From: Bacillota bacterium
GTDB taxonomy: Bacteria; Bacillota; Clostridia; Acetivibrionales; JAEXSP01
DNA length: 64,000 nt
Assembly (NCBI GenBank): GCA_023453795.1
Contig: JAEXSP010000045.1
Coordinates: forward strand, 62,001-126,000
Reading direction: 5' to 3'
Position numbers and translations under genes: made by a program. Within the stretch, counting starts at the first letter, position 1. Each line of letters starts with the position of its first letter. The notes under the pieces were generated by a model that made no database searches, had not been told where the DNA came from, and was given only the letters and a program-made list of their open reading frames with translations. Positions 23,185 through 31,504 of this stretch are shown piece by piece.

Positions 23185-23740
23185 ACATAAAGTAATACTG
23201 GTGACAGACGGAGACAGAGCGGCAAAAAAGGCAGTTGAATTAGCTGCCAGAAACATCGGGGGAAGGTGCATTTCAGCTTCCGCAGGCAATCCCACCTATC
23301 TGAAGGGTGAAGAAATAGTAGAATTAATTAATAAAGCCGAGCATGATCCTGTAGTCGTAATGGTTGACGATAGGGGTGAAAAGGGTATCGGTCCCGGTGA
23401 AAGAGCTATGGAAGTGATATTAAAGGACAGCAGTCTGGATGTGCTAGGTGTTGTCGCAGTTTCTTCCAATGGAAAAGAATGCAACGGCCTAAGAGTCTCA
23501 TGCTCGATTACAAAGGATGGGAACATCATTGAGGGTGCTGTGGACAAATACGGAAATGACACGAAGAGAGCTGACATGTGCGGAGATACCCTAAGTATTT
23601 TGAAAAGGGAAAGAAATCTGGTTATCGTAGGGATAGGCGACCCCGGGAAAATGGACTACAATGATGAGACAGAAAAAGGAGCACCTATAACGACAATGGC
23701 ATTGAATGAAGTTATAAAGAGAAGCAGGTATGCCAACTAG
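23177..23740 (+). CDS. Stage V sporulation protein AE1 family (soluble SpoVAE-type)
   Basis: A 187-residue soluble protein of the SpoVAE1 family, associated with the SpoVA dipicolinate channel genes of endospore formers. The start VILVTDGDRAAKKAVELAARNIGGRCISASAGNP shows a TDGD motif and a P-loop-like glycine pattern; VVVMVDDRGEKGIGPGERAM and VGIGDPGKMD follow. Exact biochemical role is unknown. ATG 23177 overlaps the end of the 56-residue membrane protein; the AAGGTG site lies inside that gene. In B. subtilis the spoVA genes also follow sigF, but here spoVAC, spoVAD and spoVAEb are absent from the window. Confidence 0.85.
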   Translation: MAKHKVILVTDGDRAAKKAVELAARNIGGRCISASAGNPTYLKGEEIVELINKAEHDPVVVMVDDRGEKGIGPGERAMEVILKDSSLDVLGVVAVSSNGKECNGLRVSCSITKDGNIIEGAVDKYGNDTKRADMCGDTLSILKRERNLVIVGIGDPGKMDYNDETEKGAPITTMALNEVIKRSRYAN

Positions 23741-23748
23741 GAATTTGT

Positions 23749-23955
23749 TTATTCAACGCCTGCAAAATCCATGTTTTTGAGGAATTTTTCGATTCCGGGT
23801 TCATTTATAACTATCTGGACGCTTCCCTGCTTAAATATGTAAGCTAAGCCTTCGTGCTTAACGAAATGAACTGTTTCACCCTTTTTAAAAATGTCATTGC
23901 CTATTCCTTGAACCTTGTAATACTTGTCCGGTTTTAAATCTTGTTTTTCTATCAA
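23749..23955 (-). CDS. Small hypothetical protein, 68 residues
   Basis: An uncharacterised cytoplasmic protein with alternating short beta-type segments (KYYKVQGIGNDIFKKGETVHFV, YIFKQGSVQIVI). Start is TTG at 23955, because AGGAGGA (23962-23968 on this strand) sits six bases ahead; the longer frame from 23985 would place that site inside the gene. Convergent with spoVAE1, eight bases apart. No family recognised. Confidence 0.7.
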   Translation of the reverse strand: MIEKQDLKPDKYYKVQGIGNDIFKKGETVHFVKHEGLAYIFKQGSVQIVINEPGIEKFLKNMDFAGVE

Positions 23956-24085
23956 AGCTGTTCCTCCTAACTCAGTTAGCTGCATTAAATAATAAGGTAT
24001 CCTTATAACTTTTTTTAATTATACAATAATTATTTTATGATATACAACAAATTTATGCCGTAATGTGGAGGAGTTGCTTTATAGC

Positions 24086-24107
24086 AGTACAGCTTTCCGG
24101 CTGTACT
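24086..24107 (-). terminator. Hairpin at the end of splB
   Basis: AGTACAGC (24086-24093) pairs perfectly with GCTGTACT (24100-24107) over a six-base loop, touching the splB stop codon. There is no strong T run on this strand, so termination strength is uncertain. Confidence 0.45.
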
Positions 24108-25132
24108 TAAGTAAAATATTCAACTTTTGCGTCAGGGAAGTTTTCCGTGATTAAGTTGGATATAAGTTCTTTCATTTCAGCTGCTTCCTCCTTGGGATAG
24201 ACGTATTTGAATCTGCCGTATTTACCCCACTTAAGCTGCCTTTTGGATTCGTCCATATCGAGCTTTGTATTAGGAAACCTCTCCATGATGAACTTTTTGG
24301 CAACAGGGGTAAACCTGTGCTGGATTAATTCGAAAGTAACAGGTTCTTTCGCTTCTGTTGGCTTTACTTGTTTTTGAAGTGAGGTAAAAAGCTCCCGGTA
24401 TTCTTCCTTCCACCCCTTATAAATCATAATTGGTGCCACAATGAAGCCTATAGGGTAACCCGCAGAGGCTAATTTTGAGGAAGCTTCGATGCGTTCGTCA
24501 AAGCTGGACGTTGAGTGTTCGAAATTTCCGATTACATACCTTGAGTTGACACTTACCCGGAAGCGTGTATGGCCGTTGTGTTTAAGAGCCAGAAGGGGAT
24601 CTACATTGTTGAATTTAGTTACAACCCTAAGTCTTCCTTTTTCAAGGCTGCCAAAGAACTCTATTGTTTTTGAAAGACTGCCGGTTATATGCTCCAGCGC
24701 AAGAGGATCTCCCGCACTTGCTACCTCGAAGGTTGTTATTCCGGAACCTTCAGCAATCTTGTTTCGTATATTGGAAAAGATGTCATCAAGATTTACATAG
24801 GTGCGAAGATACGGCTTATAGCCCTGTGTTGTTTGAAGATAGCAATATTCACAACTTCCCGGGCAATTAGTAACCAGAGAAAACTCAAAATCGGCCGATG
24901 GCTTGCAGACATCGAGCTTAGAACTTTTTTTTGTAGCAATGACCAGAGTTTTTTTTGAACGTGCATACTTCTGCTTTTCGGTGGAACCCGGTATTGAGCG
25001 GGATACACTGCTGCTTGGAGCTTTAATAATCTCAACGTCCCGCATAGAGAAATAATCATATATCTTCTGCCCCAGTGGATAATTAAGGGAAGAAGGCTCG
25101 AAAAATACCCTTTCTGGCATAAATAACTCCAT
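24107..25132 (-). CDS. splB: Spore photoproduct lyase (radical SAM)
   Basis: A 341-residue radical SAM enzyme that reverses the thymine spore photoproduct during germination. The [4Fe-4S] motif is NCPGSCEYCYLQ (Cys90, 94, 97), and flanking blocks KPYLRTYVNLDDIF, KHNGHTRFRVSVN, AGYPIGFIVAPI and FELIQHRFT match the family over full length. In B. subtilis SplB the H-atom donor Cys141 lies in FEASCTSD; here the segment reads FEVASAGD, so a Ser occupies that place. A different Cys (residue 76, LDVCKPS) may replace it. ATG at 25132 is chosen behind AGGGTG; GTG 25141 is an alternative. Confidence 0.93.
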   Translation of the reverse strand: MELFMPERVFFEPSSLNYPLGQKIYDYFSMRDVEIIKAPSSSVSRSIPGSTEKQKYARSKKTLVIATKKSSKLDVCKPSADFEFSLVTNCPGSCEYCYLQTTQGYKPYLRTYVNLDDIFSNIRNKIAEGSGITTFEVASAGDPLALEHITGSLSKTIEFFGSLEKGRLRVVTKFNNVDPLLALKHNGHTRFRVSVNSRYVIGNFEHSTSSFDERIEASSKLASAGYPIGFIVAPIMIYKGWKEEYRELFTSLQKQVKPTEAKEPVTFELIQHRFTPVAKKFIMERFPNTKLDMDESKRQLKWGKYGRFKYVYPKEEAAEMKELISNLITENFPDAKVEYFT

Positions 25133-25167
25133 TTTTTTCACCCTGCTTTATAAATTATTCTTTATGC

Positions 25168-25174
25168 TATTATG
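25168..25174 (-). promoter_or_regulatory. Possible sigma-G -10 element for splB
   Basis: On the minus strand CATAATA fits the sigma-G -10 pattern CATWNTA, about 36 bases before the splB start. The -35 (CGATA, 18 bases further up) matches GMATR poorly, so this is tentative. Confidence 0.3.
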
Positions 25175-25386
25175 CTCTTTTTTATCATTTTTTATCGAAA
25201 TACTGAAAAAAGTATTATCTAAAGAAGGATTTTTGCCGTTAATATAGAATAGTATAATAAATAAAGCTGGAACAGGCCCGTTTGCTATGCTCATTTGGCT
25301 CCGGTCTGTATGTAATTCACAGAAATGTATGCAACAAGGAATAAATCTGAGCTAAAGACAAACTTGATAAAGGTGGTAGTCATAGC

Positions 25387-25851
25387 ATGAACATAGAATA
25401 CATTAATCCTTTTATTGAAGCAAGTCAAACTGTGTTGAAACAGATTGCAAACATAGATGCCAAGCTTGGCAAGGTTTATCTGAAAGAATCACCGTATAAA
25501 AGCGACACTCTTGCTATAATAGTGGGGTTAACAGGCAAAATAAGAGGACAGGCAGTCTTTTCAATGAACATTAAGGTAGCACTCAGCATAGCTTCAAGCA
25601 TGATGTGCGGAATGCCCGTAACTGAACTTGATGAGATTTCAAAAAGTGCTATATCAGAGCTGACGAATATGATTCTCGGGAACACTGCGACGATACTCTA
25701 TAATAAGGGAGTTGGAATCGAAATAACACCGCCTTCTCTTGTATTGGGTGATAATTTACAGATATCTGCATCAAAAATGAAGACTATCTGCATACCATTG
25801 GATCTTGGAGATGACAAACTGATGGAACTTGATATTTCAGTAGCGGAATAA
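25387..25851 (+). CDS. cheX: CheY-P phosphatase CheX
   Basis: A 154-residue CheC/CheX-family protein that dephosphorylates CheY-P. The conserved acidic/amide active-site pair appears in AISELTNMILGN (residues ~90-101), and the N-terminal INPFIEASQTVL is typical for CheX. Other chemotaxis genes are absent here except the chemoreceptor at 56265. An AGGTGG site lies eight bases before the ATG, and a terminator follows directly. Confidence 0.88.
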   Translation: MNIEYINPFIEASQTVLKQIANIDAKLGKVYLKESPYKSDTLAIIVGLTGKIRGQAVFSMNIKVALSIASSMMCGMPVTELDEISKSAISELTNMILGNTATILYNKGVGIEITPPSLVLGDNLQISASKMKTICIPLDLGDDKLMELDISVAE

Positions 25852-25867
25852 CTTAAATGAAGAAATC

Positions 25868-25895
25868 AGACGGGTTAAACAGCCGTCTTTTTTTT
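25868..25895 (+). terminator. Terminator after cheX
   Basis: AGACGG (25868-25873) pairs with CCGTCT (25883-25888) and is followed by a run of eight T. Confidence 0.8.
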
Positions 25896-26023
25896 ATCTT
25901 TTTTTTCGGATATATATATAAACTTATGTCATTGTGGTAACATATATATTGCATCGCCGAATCGAAAATGAATAATTATGAATAACAAATAGAAAATTCC
26001 TTTTGCATATGGAGGATGAAACA

Positions 26024-26521
26024 TTGGGTCTGAATATAGTACTGGTTGAACCGGAGATACCACAGAATACCGGGAACATAGCGAGAACCTGCGCAGCGAC
26101 GGGAACTGCGCTTCATCTTGTAAAGCCTCTGGGCTTCTCTGTGGATGACAGGTATTTGAAGCGTGCCGGGTTGGACTACTGGAGTAATGTAAATGTCCAG
26201 TACCATGAAAGCTTTTCGGAGCTTAAAAGCAAGTATCCGGACGGTGTTTTTTATTATGCGTCCACCAAGGCTGTAAATACATATACGGATGTCAATTATC
26301 CTGAGGATTGTTTTCTGGTATTCGGAAAGGAGACCGCAGGCCTTCCGGAAGAACTATTAAAGGACAATAAGGACTGGTGCATAAGAATTCCCATGCTGTC
26401 AGAAATACGCTCCCTGAACCTTTCCAATTCTGTTGCAATTGTGGTTTATGAAGCGTTAAGACAGCAGAATTTTAAAGGCTTTGTAGAAAAAGGCAGTCTG
26501 ACCAGATTTGAATGGGAGTAG
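26024..26521 (+). CDS. trmL: tRNA (cytidine/uridine-34 2'-O)-methyltransferase TrmL
   Basis: A 165-residue SPOUT-fold enzyme that 2'-O-methylates the wobble base of tRNA-Leu. Family blocks are present: EPEIPQNTGNIARTC, LVFGKETAGLPEELL and IRSLNLSNSVAIVVYEALRQ, which form the trefoil-knot SAM site. The start is TTG 26024, eight bases after GGAGG, and gives the usual short N-terminus; an ATG at 26003 in frame has no ribosome site. The peptidase gene starts 11 bases after the stop. Confidence 0.92.
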   Translation: MGLNIVLVEPEIPQNTGNIARTCAATGTALHLVKPLGFSVDDRYLKRAGLDYWSNVNVQYHESFSELKSKYPDGVFYYASTKAVNTYTDVNYPEDCFLVFGKETAGLPEELLKDNKDWCIRIPMLSEIRSLNLSNSVAIVVYEALRQQNFKGFVEKGSLTRFEWE

Positions 26522-26531
26522 GAGAAACGGT

Positions 26532-27644
26532 ATGATAAATAAGGAAAGAATGATAAAGGAATTTATTGAATTGGTGAGTATTGACAGTATAAGCCTTAAT
26601 GAGCGCAATATGGCTGATACTCTCAGAAGGAAGCTTGAAGCCCTTGGACTTGAGGTCATTGAAGATGATGCAGGTAAAAAAGCAGGGGGCAGTTCGGGAA
26701 ATCTGATTGGTTTTATGAAGGGTAACAAAAATGTTCCGGGAATATTGCTGATGGCCCATATGGATACTGTCACGCCGGGTTTAGGTAAGAAACCTGTTAT
26801 TGAGGGTAATGTTATAAAAAGCGACGGAACTACAGTGCTCGGAAGCGATGATGCTGCCGGCATAGAATGCATCCTTGAAGCGATCAGAAACATTAAAGAA
26901 GAAAAGTTTGAACATGGAAACATCCAGATTGCTTTTACAATTGCCGAAGAGATAGGTTTAATTGGCGCAAAAAACCTTAATTATGATAAAATTAATTCTA
27001 AATATGGTTTCGTTTTGGATGGCGGTGGTAAAATAGGAACAGTGGCAATACAGGCCCCATCTCAGAATCATATTGATGTTACGATTATTGGAAAAGCCGC
27101 ACATGCTGGGCTTGAGCCTGAAAAGGGAACCAGTGCGATACAAATAGCCGGCAAGGCCGTATCAATTATGAAATTGGGAAGAATTGATTCTGAAACTACA
27201 GCTAATATAGGGATAATAAACGGCGGCAGCGCAACAAACATTATTTGCGACAGGGTTGAGATCAAGGCTGAGGCGAGAAGCTGCGATCCAAGGAAGCTTG
27301 AAGCCCAGACGCTTCATATGAAGCAGTGCTTTGAAAACGCAGCCTCTGAGTTTGGCGGAAAAGTGGAATTCAAATCAGAGCTTATGTACCCTGCTTATAA
27401 AATAAAAGAGGATGATAAAATAGTAAGCATATTGAAAAAGGCTTCCGATAAGGCTGGGATTGAGTTGGTGCTTGAAGCGACCGGCGGCGGGAGCGACACC
27501 AATATAATTAATGGTAAAGGAATTCAGGCAGTTGATATCAGTGTCGGAATGACGAATGTCCACAGTGTCAGCGAATATATAGAAATTGATGATATGTTCA
27601 AGGCGTCGGCGTTTTTGGCTGAAATTATAAAAGCAGTGGAATAA
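26532..27644 (+). CDS. M20 family peptidase, PepT-like
   Basis: A 370-residue zinc aminopeptidase of the M20B/PepT-like type, probably acting on tripeptides in the cytoplasm. Zinc ligands and catalytic acids are visible in LMAHMDTV (~74-81), LGSDDAAGIE (~104-113), AEEIGLIGA with the general-base Glu (~139), and the final NVHSVSEYI His. The dimerisation domain lies between ~170 and 285. ATG at 26532 follows AGGAGAA; an earlier ATG at 26508 overlaps trmL. Likely co-transcribed with trmL. Confidence 0.88.
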   Translation: MINKERMIKEFIELVSIDSISLNERNMADTLRRKLEALGLEVIEDDAGKKAGGSSGNLIGFMKGNKNVPGILLMAHMDTVTPGLGKKPVIEGNVIKSDGTTVLGSDDAAGIECILEAIRNIKEEKFEHGNIQIAFTIAEEIGLIGAKNLNYDKINSKYGFVLDGGGKIGTVAIQAPSQNHIDVTIIGKAAHAGLEPEKGTSAIQIAGKAVSIMKLGRIDSETTANIGIINGGSATNIICDRVEIKAEARSCDPRKLEAQTLHMKQCFENAASEFGGKVEFKSELMYPAYKIKEDDKIVSILKKASDKAGIELVLEATGGGSDTNIINGKGIQAVDISVGMTNVHSVSEYIEIDDMFKASAFLAEIIKAVE

Positions 27645-27745
27645 GATTGAAATTTACAGGTGGCAATAGCAATTTCGAATATTAAATTCAAGCTGTATAA
27701 CAAGATTCGCTATTCTTTACTTTAAAATGATTAGGAGGAAAAGGT

Positions 27746-28831
27746 ATGGTAAAACGCATAGGGGTGCTGACAGGCGGCGGGGATTGCCCGGGCTTGAATA
27801 CTGTTCTAAGAGCTGTGGTTAAGACGGCAGTCGGTAAATACAATTATGAAGTGTATGGTTTCAAGGATGGTTATAAAGGCTTGGTCTTAAACAATTACAT
27901 AAAGTTCAAACCCGGGGATGTTTCAGGAATACTCGATAAGGGCGGAACCATACTTGGAACCTCAAACCGGGATAATCCTTTTAAATTCAAGGTTGAACAG
28001 GATGGCAAGGTTGAATACAAGGATATGTCCCAGCAGGTTATGGATAACGTGAAGGAGCTTGGCATCGACTGCATGGTTATGATAGGCGGAGACGGTACTT
28101 TGACAAGTGCAAGGGATTTTGCGAGGAAAGGACTCAATGTCATTGGGGTGCCTAAAACAATTGATAATGACCTTTCTGCCACAGATATTACTTTTGGATT
28201 TATGACAGCTGTTGAGACTGCAACTGATGCAATAGATAAGCTGCATTCTACTGCAGAGTCCCACCATAGGGTTATGATATTGGAAGTTATGGGGCGATAT
28301 GCGGGATGGATTGCACTTGAGGCCGGAATAGCCGGAGGTGCTGATGTAATAATTCTTCCGGAAATCCCTTATGATATTACAAGGGTTGTTGATAAAATTA
28401 CCGAAAGAACTGAGCAGGGTAAGAATTTTAGTATAATTGTTGTTTCAGAAGGAGCCAAATCAACTACCGGTGAAATGGTTGTCAGCAAAGTTCTGAAGGA
28501 TAGTCCTGATCCGATAAGGCTTGGCGGAATAGGCAATAAAATTGCCGATGAGGTAGAAAAATATACGGGTATAGAGACCAGGGTTACTGTATTGGGCCAT
28601 CTTCAAAGAGGCGGCAGGCCGATACCCTATGACAGAATACTCTCAACAAGATATGGCGTTGAAGCAGTAGAAATGATAAGCAGGGGAAATTTCGGAAATA
28701 TGGTAAGTCTTCAAGGGGACAAAATCGGTTCCGTTTCACTGGAGGATGCAGTAGGAAAACTAAAAACAGTACCTTTGGATTCTGAACTGATTAGAATTGC
28801 AAAAAGCGTCGGTGTAGGATTTGGAGATTAA
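27746..28831 (+). CDS. pfkA: 6-phosphofructokinase, phosphoryl donor uncertain (ATP or PPi)
   Basis: A 361-residue phosphofructokinase that makes fructose-1,6-bisphosphate. Substrate loops are present: GVLTGGGDCPGLN, GGDGTLTSA (~114-122), PKTIDNDL (~136-143), MGRYAGWIA and HLQRGGRP. The residue equal to E. coli Gly104 is Gly117 (ATP-type), while the residue equal to Gly124 is Lys137 (as in PPi-type enzymes). This mixed pattern occurs in group III PFKs, which include both ATP- and PPi-users, so the donor cannot be read from sequence. AGGAGG precedes ATG 27746. The other glycolytic genes lie just downstream. Confidence 0.93.
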   Translation: MVKRIGVLTGGGDCPGLNTVLRAVVKTAVGKYNYEVYGFKDGYKGLVLNNYIKFKPGDVSGILDKGGTILGTSNRDNPFKFKVEQDGKVEYKDMSQQVMDNVKELGIDCMVMIGGDGTLTSARDFARKGLNVIGVPKTIDNDLSATDITFGFMTAVETATDAIDKLHSTAESHHRVMILEVMGRYAGWIALEAGIAGGADVIILPEIPYDITRVVDKITERTEQGKNFSIIVVSEGAKSTTGEMVVSKVLKDSPDPIRLGGIGNKIADEVEKYTGIETRVTVLGHLQRGGRPIPYDRILSTRYGVEAVEMISRGNFGNMVSLQGDKIGSVSLEDAVGKLKTVPLDSELIRIAKSVGVGFGD

Positions 28832-28931
28832 TAGTGCGTTCTCAAATTACCTATACAAAAGAAAATCCGAGAATCTCGACGCTTCAACGAGTTCGCAGGA
28901 TTTTCAATTAATAAGTATTTGAGAAACACTA
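28832..28931. repeat. 100-bp inverted-repeat element (MITE-like) after pfkA
   Basis: The two ends are inverted copies: TAGTGCGTTCTCAAAT at 28832 against TAGTGTTTCTCAAAT read from 28931 backward. Inside are nested arms GAAAATCC/GGATTTTC (28861-28868, 28898-28905) and CTCG/CGAG (28875-28878, 28888-28891), so the whole unit folds into one long hairpin. It begins one base after the pfkA stop codon. It may be a miniature transposable element or a large bidirectional terminator. Confidence 0.6.
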
Positions 28932-28957
28932 TATTAAGACAAAGGATTTGATTTTCA

Positions 28958-29860
28958 TTGTTGGACTTTAAAGAAATTACAATAAAGGATAAAGCTTTAT
29001 TTGATGATTATTTTAAATTGTTTTCTCCTCAGGAATCTGAAATGAACTTTACTAATCTTTTTATGTGGAGGAATTTTTACCGGTATAGGTATATCGAGAT
29101 TAACGGAATGCTTTGCGGGATTGCAGACCCCCAAACCATACCGCCTTTTGCTTTTATGCCTGTTGGTGTTATTACTAAAGAATTATTTGCAGACACCATT
29201 TACAAGCTAAAAGAGTATTTTACAAACAATGGATGGGAATTGGTTTTTAGAAGCATAACTGAAAATGAACTTCAATATTTTAAACGTTTTATCGGTATAA
29301 AAGATGATAACATTGTCTTTGACAGAGATGACTCCGATTACATCTATCTATTGGAGGATCTTGCAGAGCTTAAAGGAAAGAAGTATGACGGTAAACGGAA
29401 TCATATCAATAAGCTGAAAAAAAATCACCGGTTTGAATACGTAAGAATGACAAAGGAGCATATCGGAGAATGCTACAGAATAATGGAACTTTGGTGCTCC
29501 AAAAGAAACTGCAAGGAGCATATGAACCTGTATTGCGAAAAACTTGCGAATGTAGAATTGTTAAATCATTTTGATGAACTCGGATGCAAAGGCGCTTTGA
29601 TAAAAGTGGATGACAAGTACGAAGCTTTTACCGTAGGAGAGATGCTGAACAGCAATACTGCTGTCATTCACCTGGAAAAAGCCGACAGCAGCATTGATGG
29701 ATTGTATCCCCTTATAAACCAAATGTTCTGCCGGATGGAATGGGCAAACGCTAAATATATTAACAGGGAACAGGACATAGGAATTGAAGGGATAAGAAAG
29801 GCAAAGCTTTCATACCATCCGGTCAAACTGCTTAAAAAGCATGTCGTGACTGTTGAATAG
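28958..29860 (+). CDS. DUF2156 protein (GNAT-like, phosphatidylglycerol lysyltransferase C-terminal type)
   Basis: A 300-residue protein of the DUF2156 family, whose double GNAT fold also forms the catalytic part of MprF lysyl-phosphatidylglycerol synthases. Seen: an N-terminal FSPQESEMNFTNLFMWRN block, KRNHINKLKK near residue 150, and the final NREQDIGIEGIRKAKLSYHPVKLLKKH, the best conserved segment. There is no membrane domain, so it is a stand-alone cytoplasmic transferase of unknown substrate. It starts at TTG 28958 (a second TTG follows directly); AAAGGA lies upstream. Monocistronic. Confidence 0.85.
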   Translation: MLDFKEITIKDKALFDDYFKLFSPQESEMNFTNLFMWRNFYRYRYIEINGMLCGIADPQTIPPFAFMPVGVITKELFADTIYKLKEYFTNNGWELVFRSITENELQYFKRFIGIKDDNIVFDRDDSDYIYLLEDLAELKGKKYDGKRNHINKLKKNHRFEYVRMTKEHIGECYRIMELWCSKRNCKEHMNLYCEKLANVELLNHFDELGCKGALIKVDDKYEAFTVGEMLNSNTAVIHLEKADSSIDGLYPLINQMFCRMEWANAKYINREQDIGIEGIRKAKLSYHPVKLLKKHVVTVE

Positions 29861-29979
29861 ATGAACAGTATGAATAAAAAAGATATTTTTGCTAAGTATA
29901 AATGATAGAAATATTAAGGTTGGCGGAAAAAAAGTTAAATTAACTTTGTTAAAAAATTATTTATTTAGGTTGTATACTA

Positions 29980-30008
29980 TTGAAAAAATAATTAAAATAA
30001 TATACAAT
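29980..30008 (+). promoter_or_regulatory. Sigma-A type promoter for gap
   Basis: TTGAAA (29980-29985) and TACAAT (30003-30008) are separated by exactly 17 bases and lie about 120 bases ahead of gap. The interval is A/T-only and typical of a strong clostridial promoter. Confidence 0.55.
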
Positions 30009-30129
30009 AAGTTTTAGTGTAAAAATGCCAAAGTTTTTATGCGCTTAAATATGCTACCATGTAGCTTAAAATAATACTTTTGAGGTATTATACATCAAAT
30101 TTATATTATTACATAGGAGGTTGGATATT

Positions 30130-31140
30130 ATGGCAGTAAAAGTAGGTATTAACGGTTTTGGCCGTATCGGCCGTTTGGTATTCAGAGCAGCAATCGAGAA
30201 CCCAGCAGTGGAAATCAAAGCAATCAACGACCCGTTTATTGATCTTGAGTACATGAAATATATGTTGACTTATGATTCAGTACATGGAAAATTCCAGGGA
30301 ACAGTTGAAGTAAAAGACGGTAAATTGGTTGTTAACGGAAATGCTATCACAGTATATGGCAGCAAAGACCCTGCAGAGATTGCATGGGCTGAAGCTGGAG
30401 CAGAATACATTGTTGAATCAACAGGTGTGTTCACTACTACTGAAAAAGCTTCTGCACACTTCAAAGGCGGAGCAAAGAAAGTTGTTATAAGTGCTCCTTC
30501 AGCAGACGCTCCAATGTTTGTAATGGGAGTTAACCAGGACAAATACACTAGTGACATGAAAGTTGTATCAAACGCTTCATGTACTACAAACTGTCTTGCA
30601 CCTTTAGCAAAGGTAATCAATGATAATTTCGGTATTGTTGAAGGTTTGATGACTACAGTTCATGCTACAACTGCTACTCAGAAGACAGTTGACGGCCCTT
30701 CAAACAAGGACTGGAGAGGTGGACGTGCAGCAGGCGGAAACATCATCCCATCATCTACAGGAGCAGCTAAGGCAGTTGGAAAAGTTATTCCTGAATTGAA
30801 TGGTAAATTGACAGGTATGGCTTTCAGGGTTCCGACTCTTGACGTATCAGTTGTTGACTTGACAGTCCGTTTGGAAAAAGCAGCTACTTATGAAGAAATC
30901 AAAGCAGCTGTTAAGAAAGCTTCTGAAAATGAACTCAAAGGTATCCTCGGATACACTGAAGATGAAGTTGTTTCAGCAGATTTCATTCATGAATCCCGCA
31001 CATCAGTATTTGATGCAAAAGCAGGTATCGCTTTGAACGGCAACTTCGTTAAGCTTGTTTCATGGTATGACAACGAGTGGGGTTATTCAAACAAGGTAGT
31101 TAACCTCATCGAACACATGGCTAAGGTTGACGCTAAATAA
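30130..31140 (+). CDS. gap: Glyceraldehyde-3-phosphate dehydrogenase
   Basis: A 336-residue NAD-dependent type I GAPDH. The nucleotide site is VGINGFGRIGRLVFRA, the catalytic Cys lies in SNASCTTNCLAP (~152), and the anion-binding TVHATTATQKTVDGP and C-terminal SWYDNEWGYSNKV are intact. ATG at 30130 is preceded by TAGGAGG. Codon use is strongly biased toward a highly expressed pattern compared with the neighbours. First of the gap-pgk-tpiA-gpmI-eno group. A terminator follows at 31180. Confidence 0.97.
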   Translation: MAVKVGINGFGRIGRLVFRAAIENPAVEIKAINDPFIDLEYMKYMLTYDSVHGKFQGTVEVKDGKLVVNGNAITVYGSKDPAEIAWAEAGAEYIVESTGVFTTTEKASAHFKGGAKKVVISAPSADAPMFVMGVNQDKYTSDMKVVSNASCTTNCLAPLAKVINDNFGIVEGLMTTVHATTATQKTVDGPSNKDWRGGRAAGGNIIPSSTGAAKAVGKVIPELNGKLTGMAFRVPTLDVSVVDLTVRLEKAATYEEIKAAVKKASENELKGILGYTEDEVVSADFIHESRTSVFDAKAGIALNGNFVKLVSWYDNEWGYSNKVVNLIEHMAKVDAK

Positions 31141-31179
31141 TTAGAGTTGATTTCTCTATTTAAAAAGATTTATTATTCA

Positions 31180-31208
31180 AAAGGCTCAGTATCAAACTGG
31201 GTCTTTTG
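31180..31208 (+). terminator. Terminator after gap
   Basis: GGCTCAGT (31183-31190) pairs with ACTGGGTC (31196-31203) over ATCAA, then TTTTG. Confidence 0.65.
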
Positions 31209-31308
31209 TTTATATTATAGACTGTTCAATTTTAGTGCTTCACAAATCTGTTAAATTTTAAACAATACTCTTGAAATGGCAGGAAAAAAGATGTAATATG
31301 TAAAATGG

Positions 31309-31449
31309 ATACTTGGCAGGGGAATAAAACTACATTTTAATAATGCAGCCAAGTATGAAACTCGCTATAAGGTTACGAAAAATCGATGAAGAATATAGTA
31401 ACCTTGCTCGTTATAAAATCTAAGCCGCCGAATAACTAATTGGTGGTTT
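31309..31449 (+). ncRNA. Candidate structured 5' leader of pgk (three stem-loops)
   Basis: Three stems follow each other in the 364-base gap-pgk interval: ATACTTGGC (31309-31317) with GCCAAGTAT (31348-31356), nine perfect pairs; AAGGTTAC (31369-31376) with GTAACCTT (31398-31405), eight perfect pairs; AGCCGCC (31423-31429) with GGTGGTT (31442-31448), seven pairs with two G-T. No terminal T run is present next to the last stem. The leader does not match a riboswitch class I recognise. It could control pgk-tpiA-gpmI expression or stabilise the message. Confidence 0.45.
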
Positions 31450-31504
31450 GGGGAAAATTTTCTTAGTATTTCAAAATACATTTAAATATAGGAGTGTGAA
31501 AATA

